Origin: Methylococcaceae bacterium
GTDB taxonomy: Bacteria > Pseudomonadota > Gammaproteobacteria > Methylococcales > Methylomonadaceae
Direction: 5' to 3'
Length of the DNA stretch: 32,513 bases
NCBI GenBank assembly: GCA_030627285.1
Contig: DAOUSJ010000013.1
Location: 1-32,513 of the forward strand
Shown in pieces: positions 25,866-32,513 of this stretch. Numbering within the stretch: the stretch's first letter is position 1; the number at the start of each line of letters is the position of its first letter. Under the pieces are notes generated by a model, which was given only the letters and a program-made list of their open reading frames with translations, did no database searches and was not told the DNA's origin. A program made the translations under genes and the position numbers.

Positions 25866-26819
25866 TTAATTTGTTTTCGCACTAATTGCGGCAGCTGCAG
25901 TTACTATATTGTTCGCCATTTTTTCAGAAGCAGCATCAATTAATCTGCCATCCAAAGCCGCCGCACCTTTACCTTGAGCAGCAGCTTCTTTAAGTGCCTC
26001 AAGAATACGTTGGGCTTTTTGTACTTCAGCTACAGGAGGAGTAAATACTTCATTTGCTAAGGTAACTTGTGATGGATGAATCGCCCATTTACCTTCACAA
26101 CCTAATGCTGCAGCACGTCTTGCCGCATCTTTATAACCATCTGGATCTTTAATATCTCCAAAAGGCCCATCAATAGGACGCAAACCATAAGCTCTACATG
26201 CAACTGTCATTCTACTAATTGCAGCATGCCATTGATCCCCAGGATAATCAGGATTCAAACCACCAATATTAGTAGTTCTAGCTCGATTACTAGCAGCATA
26301 ATCCGCCACCCCAAAATGCAATGCTTCTAAACGTCCACCTAATGCACCTTGTTTAGCAATATCTTCTACATTGGCCATGCCTAATGCAGTTTCAATTAAA
26401 GCTTCAATACCAATGCGATGCTTTAAGCCTTGTTGCATTTCCAATTGATTTAACATAGCTTCAAGCATATAAACATCAGAATATACACCAACTTTAGGAA
26501 TCAAAATGGTTTTTAATTTAGCTCCACATTGTTCAACTAAATCCACCACATCTCTAACCATATACTGAGTATCTAAGCCATTAATACGTACTGAAATTGT
26601 GATTCCATTTCCAGCCCAATCCAGATCATTAATTGCCGCAATTACATTTTTTCTGGCTTGTAATTTATCATCAGGTGCAACAGCATCTTCTAAATCTAAA
26701 AAAATAAAATCTGCTCCACTCTTCAGAGCTTTTGCAAACATTGAAGGGTTAGAACCTGGCACGGCTAATTCGCAGCGTTGTACACGTTGGGCATTAGCTT
26801 CGTATAAAGTGTGGCTCAT
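25866..26819 (-). CDS. mclA: L-malyl-CoA (beta-methylmalyl-CoA) lyase
   Basis: A 317-residue HpcH/HpaI-type TIM-barrel lyase. RCELAVPGSNPSMF, FLDLEDAVAPDDK (metal-site acids), ISVRINGLDTQYM, ALIETALGMANVE and the GKWAIHPSQVTLANEVF lid region are hallmarks of malyl-CoA/citryl-CoA lyases, and the overall wording matches methylotroph MclA closely. It splits malyl-CoA into acetyl-CoA and glyoxylate. First gene of the leftward mclA-mtkA-mtkB operon, with AGGAA in the usual place before its ATG. No ppc gene lies in the cassette, unlike the Methylobacterium order. Confidence 0.9.
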   Translation of the reverse strand: MSHTLYEANAQRVQRCELAVPGSNPSMFAKALKSGADFIFLDLEDAVAPDDKLQARKNVIAAINDLDWAGNGITISVRINGLDTQYMVRDVVDLVEQCGAKLKTILIPKVGVYSDVYMLEAMLNQLEMQQGLKHRIGIEALIETALGMANVEDIAKQGALGGRLEALHFGVADYAASNRARTTNIGGLNPDYPGDQWHAAISRMTVACRAYGLRPIDGPFGDIKDPDGYKDAARRAAALGCEGKWAIHPSQVTLANEVFTPPVAEVQKAQRILEALKEAAAQGKGAAALDGRLIDAASEKMANNIVTAAAAISAKTN

Positions 26820-26917
26820 TTAGAATTTCCTATTGTAAGAATTGTTTGGCAAGTGCATAGACTATAAGATAATAAAATTATTTATATACAACATTTAGAA
26901 TTGAAAAATAATTTTAT

Positions 26918-26945
26918 TTGCCTATAACTGTTACACTCCTATATT
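26918..26945 (+). promoter_or_regulatory. Candidate sigma-70 promoter upstream of cobB
   Basis: TTGCCT (26918-26923) and TATATT (26940-26945) are 16 bases apart in the AT-rich mclA/cobB divergent spacer. If used it gives a cobB leader of roughly 110 bases. I looked for cobalamin-riboswitch (B12-box-like) conserved elements in that leader and saw none. Confidence 0.3.
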
Positions 26946-27060
26946 ATAAAGGTAAAAAAGCCTATTATTATACTATGTTTAAACTTGCTAAAGTGATTTT
27001 TTATAGCAGATAGTTCATTTACTAGTTTACAAAATAAAAATTACTCAATATGGAAAGATT

Positions 27061-28341
27061 ATGTTAAAAGCAGCCCTGCTAGTTGGGACACAATCTGGTT
27101 GCGGTAAAACCACAGTAATGCTGGCTTTATTGCAGTATTTAAAAAACAAAAAACTCAATGTAAATGCATTTAAAGTTGGGCCAGATTTTTTGGATCCTTT
27201 TTGGCATCAAGCTATTACTGGTAATCCTTCATATAATTTAGATACTCAAATGATGGGTTCTAAAGAATGTATTGAACAATTTAATTTGCATTCAGAAGAA
27301 GGTCATATTTCCCTTATTGAAGGGGTTATGGGTTTGTTTGATGGTAAATATGGTGTAGGAGAAAAAGGCTCTAGTGCAAATTTAGCTAGCATTTTAAAAA
27401 TCCCAGTGATTTTAATTGTTGATTGTAAAGGTATGGCTGGCTCAATTGTCCCTTTAGTCTCTGGTTATTGCGATTACGCGCAAAAATTTGGCTTCAATAT
27501 TTCTGGGATTATTGCTAATAGATTGGGTAGTGAACGACATGCAAAAATTATTGATGAATTACTAAATAATTACGATTTACCACCTTTATTAGGCTGGATG
27601 GACAAAAATGCACCCACATTACCTGAGCGGCATTTAGGTTTAAAAAGACCTGAAGAAAGTGATGTACCAAATTTTTTGCCATTTTTTCATCTAGAAAATA
27701 ACATACTGAGTAAAACTTTTGCTGATTTAAACAAACAAATACCAGCTATATCTGCATCAAATAAACCTGATTGTCTGTTACAAGGTAAAACCATTGCAGT
27801 AGCTAAGGATCAAGCTTGTTGTTTTATTTATCCTGAAAATATTAATTGGCTAAAAAAAGAAGGTGCAGAAGTTAGGTTCTTTTCTCCTGTTGGCGGCGAA
27901 CCAGTGCCAAATGCAGATGCTTTATGGTTGCCAGGTGGTTATCCAGAGTTATATGCTGAAGCATTATCTACTTCAAATAGCTGGATTTCAATTCGAAAAA
28001 TGATTGCTTTGGGTAAACCAGTCTTCGCTGAATGTGGCGGCGCAATGATTTTAGGTTCAGAATTAATTGATATACAAGGTAAATCTTGGAAAATGTCTGG
28101 AGTATTTCCATATATTTCTATCATGGAAGCTAAATTAGTAGCTTTAGGTTATAGAGAAACAGCCGAAGGTATGCGTGGACATGAATTTCATCATTCAAGA
28201 CGTGAAAAAGATAATTTATTGAATCCATGTTTTAATACTTTAATAGGGGATAAAGGTGTGTATCATAAAAATGTTCGAGCTTCGTATGTTCATTGGTATT
28301 TTTCCAGTGCGCCTGAACTTATGGCTGGGTGGTTATCGTGA
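27061..28341 (+). CDS. cobB: Cobyrinate a,c-diamide synthase
   Basis: A 426-residue protein with two domains: an N-terminal DTBS/CobQ-like ATPase (P-loop GTQSGCGKTT, KVGPDFLDPFWH, GVMGLFDGK) and a C-terminal class I glutamine amidotransferase-like domain with WLPGGYPELYAE, nucleophile Cys325 (FAECGGAM) and a late His (GHEFHHS). It amidates carboxylates a and c of cobyrinate using glutamine and ATP. Its end overlaps cobO. Other corrin-ring genes are not in the window, so full de novo synthesis cannot be judged. Confidence 0.93.
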   Translation: MLKAALLVGTQSGCGKTTVMLALLQYLKNKKLNVNAFKVGPDFLDPFWHQAITGNPSYNLDTQMMGSKECIEQFNLHSEEGHISLIEGVMGLFDGKYGVGEKGSSANLASILKIPVILIVDCKGMAGSIVPLVSGYCDYAQKFGFNISGIIANRLGSERHAKIIDELLNNYDLPPLLGWMDKNAPTLPERHLGLKRPEESDVPNFLPFFHLENNILSKTFADLNKQIPAISASNKPDCLLQGKTIAVAKDQACCFIYPENINWLKKEGAEVRFFSPVGGEPVPNADALWLPGGYPELYAEALSTSNSWISIRKMIALGKPVFAECGGAMILGSELIDIQGKSWKMSGVFPYISIMEAKLVALGYRETAEGMRGHEFHHSRREKDNLLNPCFNTLIGDKGVYHKNVRASYVHWYFSSAPELMAGWLS

Positions 28342-28874
28342 AATCTAGAGACAGAAGAAAAGGTATAGTATTAGTAAATACTGGCAAAGGCAAAGGTAAA
28401 TCCTCTAGTGCTTTAGGCATGGTATTTAGAGCTGCTGGCTGGGGCATGAAAGTATGCGTAATTCAATATATTAAAGGTCAATGGCAAACTGGCGAACAAA
28501 AAGCTGCTGAAAAATTTGAGAATATAGAATGGCATGCTTTAGGGGATGGATTTACTTGGGATACCAAAAATCCAGCGCAAGATATTCAAACCAGCCGAGA
28601 AATTTGGGAGTTTAGTCAAGAAAAAATTCGTTCGCAAGCATTTGATTTGGTGTTATTAGACGAAATTAATTATTGTTGTGGTTATAATTGGATTTCTGGA
28701 GCCGAAATAGCAGATTTTATCACTAATGAAAAACCTGCTTGGATGCACTTGGTTTTAACTGGTAGAAATGCTGCGCCTGAAGTCATTGCTGTTGCACATA
28801 CAGTTACAGAAATGACTCCGCTAAAACATGCTTTTAGTCAAGGGATTAAAGCGGAACAGGGCATTGAGTTTTAA
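28338..28874 (+). CDS. cobO: Cob(I)yrinic acid a,c-diamide adenosyltransferase (CobA/CobO/BtuR type)
   Basis: A 178-residue protein with the unusual P-loop NTGKGKGKSSSALG, then RAAGWGMKVCVIQYIKG, LVLLDEINYC and LTGRNAAPEV, all standard for CobA/CobO corrinoid adenosyltransferases. It transfers the 5'-deoxyadenosyl group of ATP to reduced cobalt. I chose the GTG at 28338, which overlaps the cobB stop as GTGA; an upstream GTG at 28329 is also in frame. The 3' end overlaps the AGCS transporter gene by four bases. Confidence 0.93.
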   Translation: MKSRDRRKGIVLVNTGKGKGKSSSALGMVFRAAGWGMKVCVIQYIKGQWQTGEQKAAEKFENIEWHALGDGFTWDTKNPAQDIQTSREIWEFSQEKIRSQAFDLVLLDEINYCCGYNWISGAEIADFITNEKPAWMHLVLTGRNAAPEVIAVAHTVTEMTPLKHAFSQGIKAEQGIEF

Positions 28875-30223
28875 TTATTATTGGTAATATGATCTTGAAT
28901 ATAGCTGCGGGTAGTTTTAAAAATTAATGGGCTTAATAAAGCTAGGGCAATGAGATTTGGTAATGCCATCAAACCATTTAAAATATCCGCAATTAACCAA
29001 ATTAAAGTGAGCTTACTCATAGCACCAATTGGAATCGCACATAACCATAGAATACGATAAAACTTGATAATTTTAGTGCCAAATAAATATACTGCACAAC
29101 GTTCACCATAATAACTCCAACCTAATAGTGTAGTAAATGCAAATACAACTAAACCTAAAACTACTACATAACTGCCTATGTTGGGCAAACCTGCTTCAAA
29201 AGCTAATGTAGATAAGGCCGCGCCATTAATACCGCTATCCCAGACACCACTAAGTATAATTACCAATGCGGTCATGGTGCAGACTAAGAGTGTGTCAATA
29301 AAGGTTCCCAACATGGCAATTAAACCTTGCTCTACTGGATTATTAGTTTTCGCAGCTGCATGTGCAATTGGCGCGCTACCTAAACCAGCTTCATTAGAAA
29401 AAATTCCGCGTGCTACTCCATAACGCATGGCAGCCCAAATAGTAGCTCCTGCAAATCCACCAGTGGCAGCGGTTTCAGTAAAAGCACTTTGAATAATCAA
29501 GCTTAAAGCTGCTGGAATTTCAGTAAGATTGCTGAAAATAATAAATAACGCACAAGCCGTATACGCAAGTGCCATAAATGGTACTAATTTAGTTGCTACT
29601 ACCGCAATCCTTTTGATACCGCCAAATATTACTATTGCAGTAATAATAGTTAAAGCTACTGCTGTGTAAGCACTTGGAATCTGGAATAAAGTATCTAGTG
29701 CGTCTACTACGGAATTGGCTTGCACCATATTGCCAATTCCAAATGCAGCTACCGCACCTAAAAATGCAAATAATCCTGCTAACCAATGCCATTTTTTATG
29801 CAAACCATTTTTTATGTAATACATAGGTCCGCCAATTGCTTGACCTTGAGCATCTGTTTCTCGATATTTAACGGCTAATACAGCTTCAGCATATTTAGTT
29901 GCCATGCCAAATAATGCTGTTAACCACATCCAAAAAATTGCTCCAGGCCCTCCAAGTGCAATTGCTGTAGCCACTCCAGCAATATTTCCTGTCCCAATAG
30001 TGGCAGACAAAGCCGTCATTAATGCTTGTAATGGAGTAATATCGCCAGCTTGATTTGAAGTTCGACCTTGCCAAAGTATTCGCAATGATAAAAAAAGTTT
30101 GCGCCAAGTAAAAAATTTCAGTCCTAAGGTTAGATAAATTCCAATCCCCAATAAAGAAACTAACATTACCGGTCCCCACACTTGGGAACTAATTTCATTT
30201 AAAATACTTTCAAACATCTCCAT
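28871..30223 (-). CDS. alsT: Alanine/glycine:cation symporter (AGCS family)
   Basis: A 450-residue polytopic protein with about ten to eleven membrane segments and AGCS signatures: TALSATIGTGNIAGVATAIALGG split over the first pore region, GMATKYAEAVLAVKYR, GGPMYYI and FSNEAGLGSAPIAHAAAKT. These are Na+- or H+-coupled alanine/glycine carriers of the inner membrane; the exact amino acid is not readable from sequence. The ATG overlaps the DUF502 stop by one base (TAATG), so the two genes are translationally coupled. Confidence 0.9.
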   Translation of the reverse strand: MEMFESILNEISSQVWGPVMLVSLLGIGIYLTLGLKFFTWRKLFLSLRILWQGRTSNQAGDITPLQALMTALSATIGTGNIAGVATAIALGGPGAIFWMWLTALFGMATKYAEAVLAVKYRETDAQGQAIGGPMYYIKNGLHKKWHWLAGLFAFLGAVAAFGIGNMVQANSVVDALDTLFQIPSAYTAVALTIITAIVIFGGIKRIAVVATKLVPFMALAYTACALFIIFSNLTEIPAALSLIIQSAFTETAATGGFAGATIWAAMRYGVARGIFSNEAGLGSAPIAHAAAKTNNPVEQGLIAMLGTFIDTLLVCTMTALVIILSGVWDSGINGAALSTLAFEAGLPNIGSYVVVLGLVVFAFTTLLGWSYYGERCAVYLFGTKIIKFYRILWLCAIPIGAMSKLTLIWLIADILNGLMALPNLIALALLSPLIFKTTRSYIQDHITNNN

Positions 30224-30795
30224 TAGGGCAAATCCTTAATTTCTTCAATTTGATTAAAATCTACCCCAACACTAATTATAAAACTAGTAGCTTCTTCAAT
30301 ACCCATTTTAGATTTCACTATTTTGGATTCATCGACAATTAATGTAAATCCAGAAGTTGGATTAGGTGATGTGGGGACAAATAAAATATATTTAGCTCCA
30401 GATTTATTAGTGACATATGCAGGTACCCATAAGCCTTCTTTAGGATATTCTATATAAACTACTTCTCTAGCAGTATGTTGTTCATGTCCTGAAAACATAT
30501 TGACTATTTTTTTAGTTACCCGATATATTGTGTTTAAAAATGGAATTTTGTCTATAATTTGATCAATTACAGCAATAATTAACGAGCTGCCCTCTCTAAC
30601 TCGATAACCTACATAAGAAAATAGAGCAAAGCTAATAGCAAATAAGCTCAAAGTAATTAAATAGTTATCTGCATAATCATATACTGACCTGAATGTATTT
30701 GCGACTATTTGCTCCATAAATAATAGAATTTTCAAAACTACTACTACGGGTATAAATGCTAGTATGCCAATCAAAAAATAATTAAATATTTTCAT
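30223..30795 (-). CDS. DUF502 membrane protein
   Basis: A 190-residue protein with two N-terminal membrane helices (about 4-25 and 44-66) followed by a soluble domain with IIDKIPFLNTIYRVTKKIV, YIEYPKEGLWVPAYVT and FVPTSPNPTSGFTLIV. That wording is characteristic of DUF502 proteins, which are widespread in bacteria and of unknown function. It starts an operon with the AGCS transporter. A usable TTCCTGTG context precedes the ATG, but no strong promoter was found in the 91-base gap to the divergent ATP-grasp gene. Confidence 0.8.
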   Translation of the reverse strand: MKIFNYFLIGILAFIPVVVVLKILLFMEQIVANTFRSVYDYADNYLITLSLFAISFALFSYVGYRVREGSSLIIAVIDQIIDKIPFLNTIYRVTKKIVNMFSGHEQHTAREVVYIEYPKEGLWVPAYVTNKSGAKYILFVPTSPNPTSGFTLIVDESKIVKSKMGIEEATSFIISVGVDFNQIEEIKDLP

Positions 30796-30886
30796 TTGAA
30801 TTTCCTGTGAGTTATGTGTTTGATGATAGCATTTAGTTAAATATTTATCGCATAATTAATTTTTCGCAACCTAAAAATAAAAAATA

Positions 30887-31852
30887 ATGCCAACTTTATA
30901 TTTTAAAATTATTCAACAAATTTGTATTGAAAAAGGTTATCAATTTAAAAATTTAGACTCTTTTTCTGAAATACTAGCACAAATTACTACGCCAACCAGA
31001 CAGGTTTTAATCAGTAGCAAAGGTTATCCATTAAATACTGCTAGTGCAATGAAAATAGCTAATGATAAAGCTTTAACAGGTTTAGTATTAAAAAATGCTG
31101 GAATTAATGTTCCTGAAGGCGATTATTTTTTTATTTCCCCTGAAAGAAGACAAGAAAGACCAAATGGCAAGGAGTTATTAGATGCAATAAATTATGCAAA
31201 AGTTTTAAACTATCCTGTATTTATAAAGCCTATTAACGGTTTATCAGGAAATTTTGCATTATTAATTGATAATGAAGCTGATTTATCATTATCTTTACAG
31301 AGAATGGCGCAAAAATATTTTGCAGTAATAATTCAAAAACCATTGTTTCAAGTAGAGCAACGAATATTTGTGCTAGATAATAAAGTCAGATTTGCGTATA
31401 CAAAAAAACGCACAATGATTGTTGGTGATGGAGTTAGTAGTATAAAAACCTTAATGTTGCCATTTATAGAAAATCAGCAATACTTTGTAAATAGCGAATA
31501 TATTCAAAATAATTTAGTCGCCAAAGGCTATAGTTATACTACGGTGCTAAACGCAGAAGAACAATTTTTTCTTTCAAGTAATGCTAATCCCAATTCTGGC
31601 GGCATTATTTCTGAAATTTATACTTCTGTTTCTAAAGAATGCGAAGCTTGGGCGATAAATATTGCAAAAACAATGGGGTTGGATTTATGTGGAATTGATT
31701 TTTTTGTACCACAAAATTTAACAGATAACCCAAGTAAATTTACTGTAATTGAAGTAAACGCAAATCCCAGTTTAAGAACTCTGTGGCGTTTAGGGTATCA
31801 AGAATTAATTAAATCAATTTGGGAGGATATTTTACAAAAATCATTTAAATAA
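30887..31852 (+). CDS. Orphan ATP-grasp ligase-like protein
   Basis: A 321-residue protein with an ATP-grasp fold. The segment ANDKALTGLVLKNAGINVPEG (split here across 63-83) is the pre-grasp motif of glutathione/cyanophycin-synthetase-like ATP-grasps; FIKPINGLSGN is the nucleotide lid; KKRTMIVGDGVSSIKTLM resembles the cyanophycin-synthetase central loop; FTVIEVNANPSL near 282-293 holds the Glu and Asn Mg ligands. Such enzymes join a carboxylate to an amine through an acyl-phosphate. It lacks the Mur-ligase domain of cyanophycin synthetase and the RimK substrate region. No biosynthetic neighbour indicates the substrate. No Shine-Dalgarno is visible before the ATG. Confidence 0.75.
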   Translation: MPTLYFKIIQQICIEKGYQFKNLDSFSEILAQITTPTRQVLISSKGYPLNTASAMKIANDKALTGLVLKNAGINVPEGDYFFISPERRQERPNGKELLDAINYAKVLNYPVFIKPINGLSGNFALLIDNEADLSLSLQRMAQKYFAVIIQKPLFQVEQRIFVLDNKVRFAYTKKRTMIVGDGVSSIKTLMLPFIENQQYFVNSEYIQNNLVAKGYSYTTVLNAEEQFFLSSNANPNSGGIISEIYTSVSKECEAWAINIAKTMGLDLCGIDFFVPQNLTDNPSKFTVIEVNANPSLRTLWRLGYQELIKSIWEDILQKSFK

Positions 31853-32449
31853 TGCCTTGCGCTTTAATTTTAAGGAAAAAATAATTCGATACATTAATAA
31901 AACACTTACAATAACAGCATAATATAATGGTTCTGGATTATAAGTTTTTTGCATCCATAAATAATGAATAACCGCTAAGATGGCAATTATATAAATTAAT
32001 CTATGCAGGGTTTTCCATGTGCGACCCAAGCTTTTTTGCATAACGTGAGTTGAAGTTATGGCAAGTGGAATCAATAATGCATACGCTATTAAACCAACAA
32101 TAATATATGGACTATTGGGAATTTCATCTAATAACTCATCTACAGAAAAAGATAAATCTAGACCAATATAAACTAAAAAATGCAAGCTGGCATAAAAAAA
32201 TGCAAATAACCCTAACATACGACGCAAGCTATTAATTTTGCTTAGTTTAGTGATTCTTTTGAGTGGTGTTAAGGTTAAACCAATACATATAAACCTTAAT
32301 GCCCAATCTCCTAGTCTAAAATGTAGAGTTTCTATAGGATTTGCACCTAATTTCTGATAAAAAACATCGTAAACTAGTATTAGAAATGGACTTAAACACA
32401 GTATAAAAATGATAGTTTTTAAACAATACCACAAATTTTTGTTGCTCAC
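31841..32449 (-). CDS. msrQ: MsrQ haem-binding membrane subunit of the MsrPQ methionine sulfoxide reductase
   Basis: A 202-residue protein with about six membrane helices, of the ferric-reductase-like family. LGDWALRFICIGLTLTPL, RRMLGLFAFFYASLHFLVY and SLGRTWKTLHRLIYIIAILAVIHYLW (written in parts) are MsrQ/YedZ hallmarks, with the haem-ligand histidines in the latter two. MsrQ passes electrons from the respiratory chain or flavin reductase to periplasmic MsrP, which repairs oxidised methionines in envelope proteins. It starts at a GTG that overlaps the msrP stop by one base. The 3' end overlaps the ATP-grasp gene by 12 bases. Confidence 0.92.
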   Translation of the reverse strand: MSNKNLWYCLKTIIFILCLSPFLILVYDVFYQKLGANPIETLHFRLGDWALRFICIGLTLTPLKRITKLSKINSLRRMLGLFAFFYASLHFLVYIGLDLSFSVDELLDEIPNSPYIIVGLIAYALLIPLAITSTHVMQKSLGRTWKTLHRLIYIIAILAVIHYLWMQKTYNPEPLYYAVIVSVLLMYRIIFSLKLKRKALFK

Positions 32450-32513
32450 TAAAACTCTTTAGTTAAATCCATGTCATTATATAAAGAGGCAACTTGTTCT
32501 GCATAACCATTAA
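32449..32513 (-). CDS. msrP: MsrP molybdopterin methionine sulfoxide reductase, C-terminal end only
   Basis: The last 20 codons of a gene entering from the right edge read NGYAEQVASLYNDMDLTKEF and stop at TAG (32449-32451). This is the characteristic C-terminus of MsrP/YedY, and the gene stands directly before msrQ with a one-base overlap, the normal operon order. The catalytic molybdenum domain lies outside the window. Confidence 0.85.
   Translation of the reverse strand, partial: NGYAEQVASLYNDMDLTKEF

Noticed and set aside
26820-27060. Cobalamin riboswitch before cobB
   Set aside because: The leader is AT-rich and shows none of the conserved B12-box-like elements; only promoter-like hexamers are visible.
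1-32513. Insertion sequences, prophage, CRISPR array, toxin-antitoxin or secretion cluster
   Set aside because: No transposase, integrase, terminal inverted repeats, regularly spaced repeats or paired toxin-antitoxin genes were seen; the region is ordinary core genome apart from the points listed.

Overview
The window is an AT-rich stretch (roughly two thirds A+T by eye) of a bacterial chromosome, packed with housekeeping genes and almost no spacer. Gene content and order are gammaproteobacterial. Examples are rpsF-rpsR-(DUF2232)-rplI, divergent rne/rluC, mtaD-ubiG-mupP-yciK, and the DUF2909/SURF1/SCO-like/COX15 block known from Pseudomonas. Three things point to a methylotroph, perhaps a Methylococcales-like methane oxidiser: a malyl-CoA lyase plus malate thiokinase cassette (mclA-mtkA-mtkB, serine cycle), a membrane c-type haem protein of a kind I associate with methanotroph genomes, and two cobalamin genes. 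hldD and waaA imply a heptose/Kdo LPS outer membrane. I saw no transposon, phage gene, CRISPR array, tRNA or rRNA.

Layout. 1-396: end of a 4'-phosphopantetheinyl transferase gene. 386-3230 (-): rluB, glyoxalase, rhodanese and the haem membrane protein. 3276-7671 (+): ribosomal operon rpsF-rpsR-DUF2232-rplI continuing into hldD and waaA, with a near-consensus promoter and a leader resembling the S6:S18 autoregulatory motif. 7738-8190: sufU. 8199-11869: cytochrome oxidase assembly block ending in a gene that joins a COX15-like membrane domain in frame to a complete FtsY NG domain; ftsE and ftsX follow to 13545. 13592-14119 (-): secreted four-EF-hand protein. 14244-20324 (-): rne-mtaD-ubiG-mupP-yciK-sufT. 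20770-23703 (+): rluC, sppA, a small PepSY-like protein and an OmpR/PhoP-type response regulator with no adjacent kinase. 23738-26819 (-): mclA-mtkA-mtkB. 27061-28874 (+): cobB-cobO. 28871-30795 (-): DUF502 protein and AGCS transporter. 30887-31852 (+): orphan ATP-grasp ligase. 31841-32513 (-): msrQ and the 3' end of msrP.

The most unusual object is the COX15-FtsY fusion (10010-11869). The first half of its haem A synthase-like part has lost the family's haem-ligand histidines, while the second half keeps its motifs. A farnesyltransferase gene (ctaB/cyoE), which often follows COX15 in this block, is absent here. A simple reading is that a deletion joined COX15 to ftsY, and that the polytopic domain now acts as a built-in membrane anchor for the SRP receptor. 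The domain join is read directly from the sequence; the functional interpretation is inference.
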